Assembly: GCA_001797035.1 (NCBI GenBank)
Contig: MGOE01000071.1
Coordinates: forward strand, 107,409 to 113,944
DNA from: Chloroflexi bacterium RBG_16_72_14
GTDB taxonomy: Bacteria; Chloroflexota; Limnocylindria; Limnocylindrales; CSP1-4
Reading direction: 5' to 3'
DNA length: 6,536 bases
In this document: positions 4,646-6,536 of the stretch, in pieces
Numbering within the stretch: the first letter of the stretch is position 1
How the letters are laid out: each line of letters opens with the position of its first letter
The notes under the pieces: model-generated
Told to the model about the DNA's origin: nothing
What the model saw: only the letters and a program-made list of their open reading frames with translations
Database searches by the model: none
Made by a program: the position numbers and the translations under genes

Positions 4646-6255
4646 TCATCCTCGGTGCCGGGGGAACGGCGGTCCCCGGACGCGGCGTCCGACGACGCCG
4701 GCACTCTCACGATGATACGCGTGCCCGGTCCGTCCGGGCGCTCGATCGCGAACGTCCCTCCCATGCCGACCGCGCGATCGCGCATGTTGGACAGCCCCTG
4801 GTGCCGCCCGAGCGCGTCCGGACCCGCTACCTGCGCCGGGTCGAAGCCGCGGCCGTTGTCGTCCACGACCAGCACGAGATCTCCCTCGTCCACGGCCAGC
4901 ACGAGGGCTGCGCGCGTGGCGCCGGCGTGGCGCGCGACGTTGGACAGGGCCTCGCGGGCGATGAACAGCAGGTCGGTGCCCCGGTCCGGCGGCAGGCGGC
5001 GCAGCGCCTCGGCCCCCTCGGACAGGTCCACCTCGAGGTCCACGACCGCGTGCAGCCCGAACTCCTCGCCCAGGCGCGCCAGCGCCTCGACCGGGTCCTC
5101 GTCGCCGCCCAGGGCCGGTCGCAGCCGGAGGATGTAGGAGCGGATGTCGTTGATCACGAGGTTGAGGGCGTCGATCGCCCGGTCGATGCGCGCGACGGCG
5201 TCGGTGCGACCGTCCTCGTCCTCGACCAGGTCCGGGACGTCCTCGAGCGACAGCCCCACGGCATAGATGCTCTGGATGATCCCGTCGTGGAGGTCCTTGC
5301 CGATCCGCTCCCGCTCCTCGACGACCGCCAGCCGCTGGACGAGGTCGTGGAGGCGCGCGTTCTCGATCGCGATCCCGGCGTGGACGGCGAACATCTCGAC
5401 CAGCCGCTCGTCGTCCTCGGTGAACGGCTCACCCGCCTCCTTGTCGGCGAGGTACAGGTTGCCGACCGACCGTCCTTTGACGCTGACCGGGGCACCCAGG
5501 AACGAGCGCATCAGGGGATGGTTGGCGGGGAACCCGTAGCGCCGCGGGTCGGCGGCGATGTCCGCGCTGCGGATGGTCTCGCCGTCACGGATGATCGCGC
5601 CCAGGAGCCCCTCGCCGCGCGGCACGTGGGCGATCGCGGCCCGGCCCTCCGGGCTGATGCCGCTGGTGATGAAGCGCTCGATGCGGCCCCGCGCATCCGC
5701 GATCCCGAGCGCCGCGAACCGCGCCCCGACCAGCGTCCGGACGCGGTCCACGATCAGCTGCAGCACCCGGTCCACGTCCAGCTCCGCCGCTACGGCGCGG
5801 GTCGCCTCCTCGAGCGCCGCCAGGCGCTCGGCTCGGCCGTGCACCTCCGCCCGGGACCACGCCGCGTCCACGGCCAGCTCGATGATCCGGGCGATGGGCT
5901 CCGCGGCGCCGTCGGGCGCGTCCAGGAACAGCCGCCCCAGTGTCCCGTGCCCCGCGTGCGAGCCGAGCGGGAACGAGGCGAGCCCGCGACGCGCCGACTC
6001 CGGTGGCAGCAGCGACAGCGTCCCCACGCCGACCTCGAGAGTCGGCAGCGGCGGCGCGCAGACCTCGAGCACCGCGCCACGCGCCCCGGCGACCTCCACG
6101 ATGCCGTCGAGGGCGTCCGCGACCGCTGATCGCCGGTCATCCGTCGGGTCGCGCTGCCACGCCTCGAGCGCCTCGAGGACCCTCGCGAGCGGCAGCTGGG
6201 ACGAGGTGGCAGACTGGGTCGACGGGCTGATAGCGTCGCGACGAACGGAGGTCAT
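4642..6255 (-). CDS. GAF-domain sensor histidine kinase, DosS/DosT (DevS)-like
   Basis: This 537-residue soluble kinase has no membrane segments. Residues about 24-140 form an unassigned, possibly degenerate GAF-like module. A GAF domain (about 150-305) follows, with FITSGI, PRGEGLLGAII, YGFPANHPLMRSFLGAPV and GNLYLADK, motifs resembling the heme-binding GAF-A of mycobacterial DosS. H246 and Y268 are 22 residues apart, as are the reported heme ligands His149 and distal Tyr171 of DosS. The HisKA_3 dimerisation box ERERIGKDLHDGIIQ (314-328) gives phospho-acceptor H323. The ATPase domain has an N-box REALSNVARHA (434-444), DDNGRGFD (465-472) and HQGLSNMRDRA (485-495). It should phosphorylate the overlapping response regulator. 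The ATG at 6255 is preferred: TAGGCT ends 8 nt upstream and no Shine-Dalgarno sequence is present, suggesting leaderless expression. A longer in-frame start at 6336 would run into the divergent gene's 5' region. The ligand sensed is inferred. Confidence 0.9.
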   Translation of the reverse strand: MTSVRRDAISPSTQSATSSQLPLARVLEALEAWQRDPTDDRRSAVADALDGIVEVAGARGAVLEVCAPPLPTLEVGVGTLSLLPPESARRGLASFPLGSHAGHGTLGRLFLDAPDGAAEPIARIIELAVDAAWSRAEVHGRAERLAALEEATRAVAAELDVDRVLQLIVDRVRTLVGARFAALGIADARGRIERFITSGISPEGRAAIAHVPRGEGLLGAIIRDGETIRSADIAADPRRYGFPANHPLMRSFLGAPVSVKGRSVGNLYLADKEAGEPFTEDDERLVEMFAVHAGIAIENARLHDLVQRLAVVEERERIGKDLHDGIIQSIYAVGLSLEDVPDLVEDEDGRTDAVARIDRAIDALNLVINDIRSYILRLRPALGGDEDPVEALARLGEEFGLHAVVDLEVDLSEGAEALRRLPPDRGTDLLFIAREALSNVARHAGATRAALVLAVDEGDLVLVVDDNGRGFDPAQVAGPDALGRHQGLSNMRDRAVGMGGTFAIERPDGPGTRIIVRVPASSDAASGDRRSPGTEDE

Positions 6256-6262
6256 CGCCGTG

Positions 6263-6268
6263 AGCCTA
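6263..6268 (-). promoter_or_regulatory. Candidate -10 box for a leaderless kinase transcript
   Basis: TAGGCT matches TANNNT and lies 7 nt before the ATG at 6255, putting the predicted transcription start at the start codon. There is no Shine-Dalgarno sequence in the gap and no clear -35 box. It would drive the kinase, the regulator and probably the Ddn-like gene. Confidence 0.5.
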
Positions 6269-6339
6269 CCAGCCCTGCCCGAGCACGCGGGCGCACCGTC
6301 CCGGCCATTCGGGCCATGTGTCACTTCGCACCGCACGCC

Positions 6340-6343
6340 GAGG
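6340..6343 (+). promoter_or_regulatory. Ribosome binding site of the Tat-signal gene
   Basis: GAGG is 8 nt from the ATG at 6352 and only 2 nt from the ATG at 6346. The spacing therefore favours 6352 as the start of the Tat-exported protein. Confidence 0.45.
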
Positions 6344-6351
6344 CCATGACC

Positions 6352-6536
6352 ATGCCCGCACCCACTCGTCCCCCCAGCACCGGAGAGCCAGTGCCCGTGG
6401 AACCCACCGTCACCCAGCCGTCCGACGCGTCCCCGGTCGAGCCCGCCCAGGATCCGGTCGGAACGGCGATCGACTCGCTCTCCCGTCGCGGGTTCCTGCG
6501 TGTCGCGGGCCTCGCCGGCGGCGGCATCGTGGCGGC
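6352..6536 (+). CDS. Tat-signal-bearing protein, N-terminus only
   Basis: Only about 61 codons are inside the window. After a Pro-rich, unstructured N-region of about 43 residues comes SRRGFLRVAGLAGGG (44-58). This fits the twin-arginine consensus S-R-R-x-F-L, with R45 and R46 as the pair and the start of the hydrophobic core behind it, so the product is probably folded in the cytoplasm and exported by Tat. The N-region is longer than usual for Tat leaders. Start choice is uncertain: 6352 has the best ribosome-site spacing, while 6346 and 6316 are in-frame ATGs upstream with no intervening stop. The mature domain lies beyond the edge, so function is unknown; Tat substrates often carry redox cofactors. 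The gene diverges from the kinase operon across about 90 bp, so shared regulation is possible. Confidence 0.8.
   Translation, partial: MPAPTRPPSTGEPVPVEPTVTQPSDASPVEPAQDPVGTAIDSLSRRGFLRVAGLAGGGIVA

Noticed and set aside
6256..6336. Longer N-terminus of the kinase starting at 6336
   Set aside because: The extension is not domain-like, enters the divergent gene's 5' region, and would erase the TANNNT box placed correctly for the ATG at 6255.
1..6536. tRNA, rRNA, CRISPR array, insertion sequence or attachment site
   Set aside because: No regularly spaced repeats, terminal inverted repeats with a transposase, or cloverleaf-like elements were seen on either strand.

Overview
The window is very GC-rich, with G or C at most third codon positions, GTG as well as ATG starts, two TANNNT hexamers placed 6-7 nt before an ATG, and hairpins lacking U-tracts. 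Together with a DosR/DosS-like two-component pair and a deazaflavin (F420)-type nitroreductase-family protein, this points to an actinobacterium, possibly a deep-branching one. The order or genus cannot be resolved from this sequence. The window looks chromosomal: there are no transposases, integrases, phage genes, tRNAs, rRNAs or CRISPR arrays.

Six genes lie head-to-tail on the minus strand and one starts on the plus strand at the right edge. In minus-strand order they are: a GAF-domain histidine kinase (4642-6255); a NarL/DosR-type response regulator (3968-4645) overlapping the kinase stop by 4 nt; a small Ddn-like (DUF385, PNPOx-fold) protein 28 nt further on (3553-3939); a 4-hydroxybutyrate/acetyl-CoA transferase-hydrolase family enzyme (2176-3450); a homologue of archaeal cyclic 2,3-diphosphoglycerate synthetase (513-1853); and the first 136 codons of a HemW/HemN-like radical SAM protein (1-409). 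Diverging from the kinase, after about 90 bp, is the N-terminus of a Tat-exported protein (6352 to the window end).

The most coherent unit is kinase, regulator and Ddn-like enzyme. The kinase's GAF domain matches the heme-binding GAF-A of mycobacterial DosS in several motifs. It has a His and a Tyr spaced exactly as the reported proximal His149 and distal Tyr171 of DosS. The regulator has a DosR-like recognition helix. I infer a hypoxia, NO/CO or redox sensing module, with the small flavin/deazaflavin protein as a probable co-transcribed output.

The CoA-transferase has its own likely leaderless promoter and is followed by tandem hairpins in a 322-bp gene-free stretch. The cPGS homologue follows, then a perfect 14-bp-stem hairpin, then the radical SAM gene. 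These three therefore look like separate or loosely linked transcription units. Nothing here proves one shared pathway. The bacterial cPGS homologue is the least understood gene, because its archaeal namesake product is best known from methanogens.
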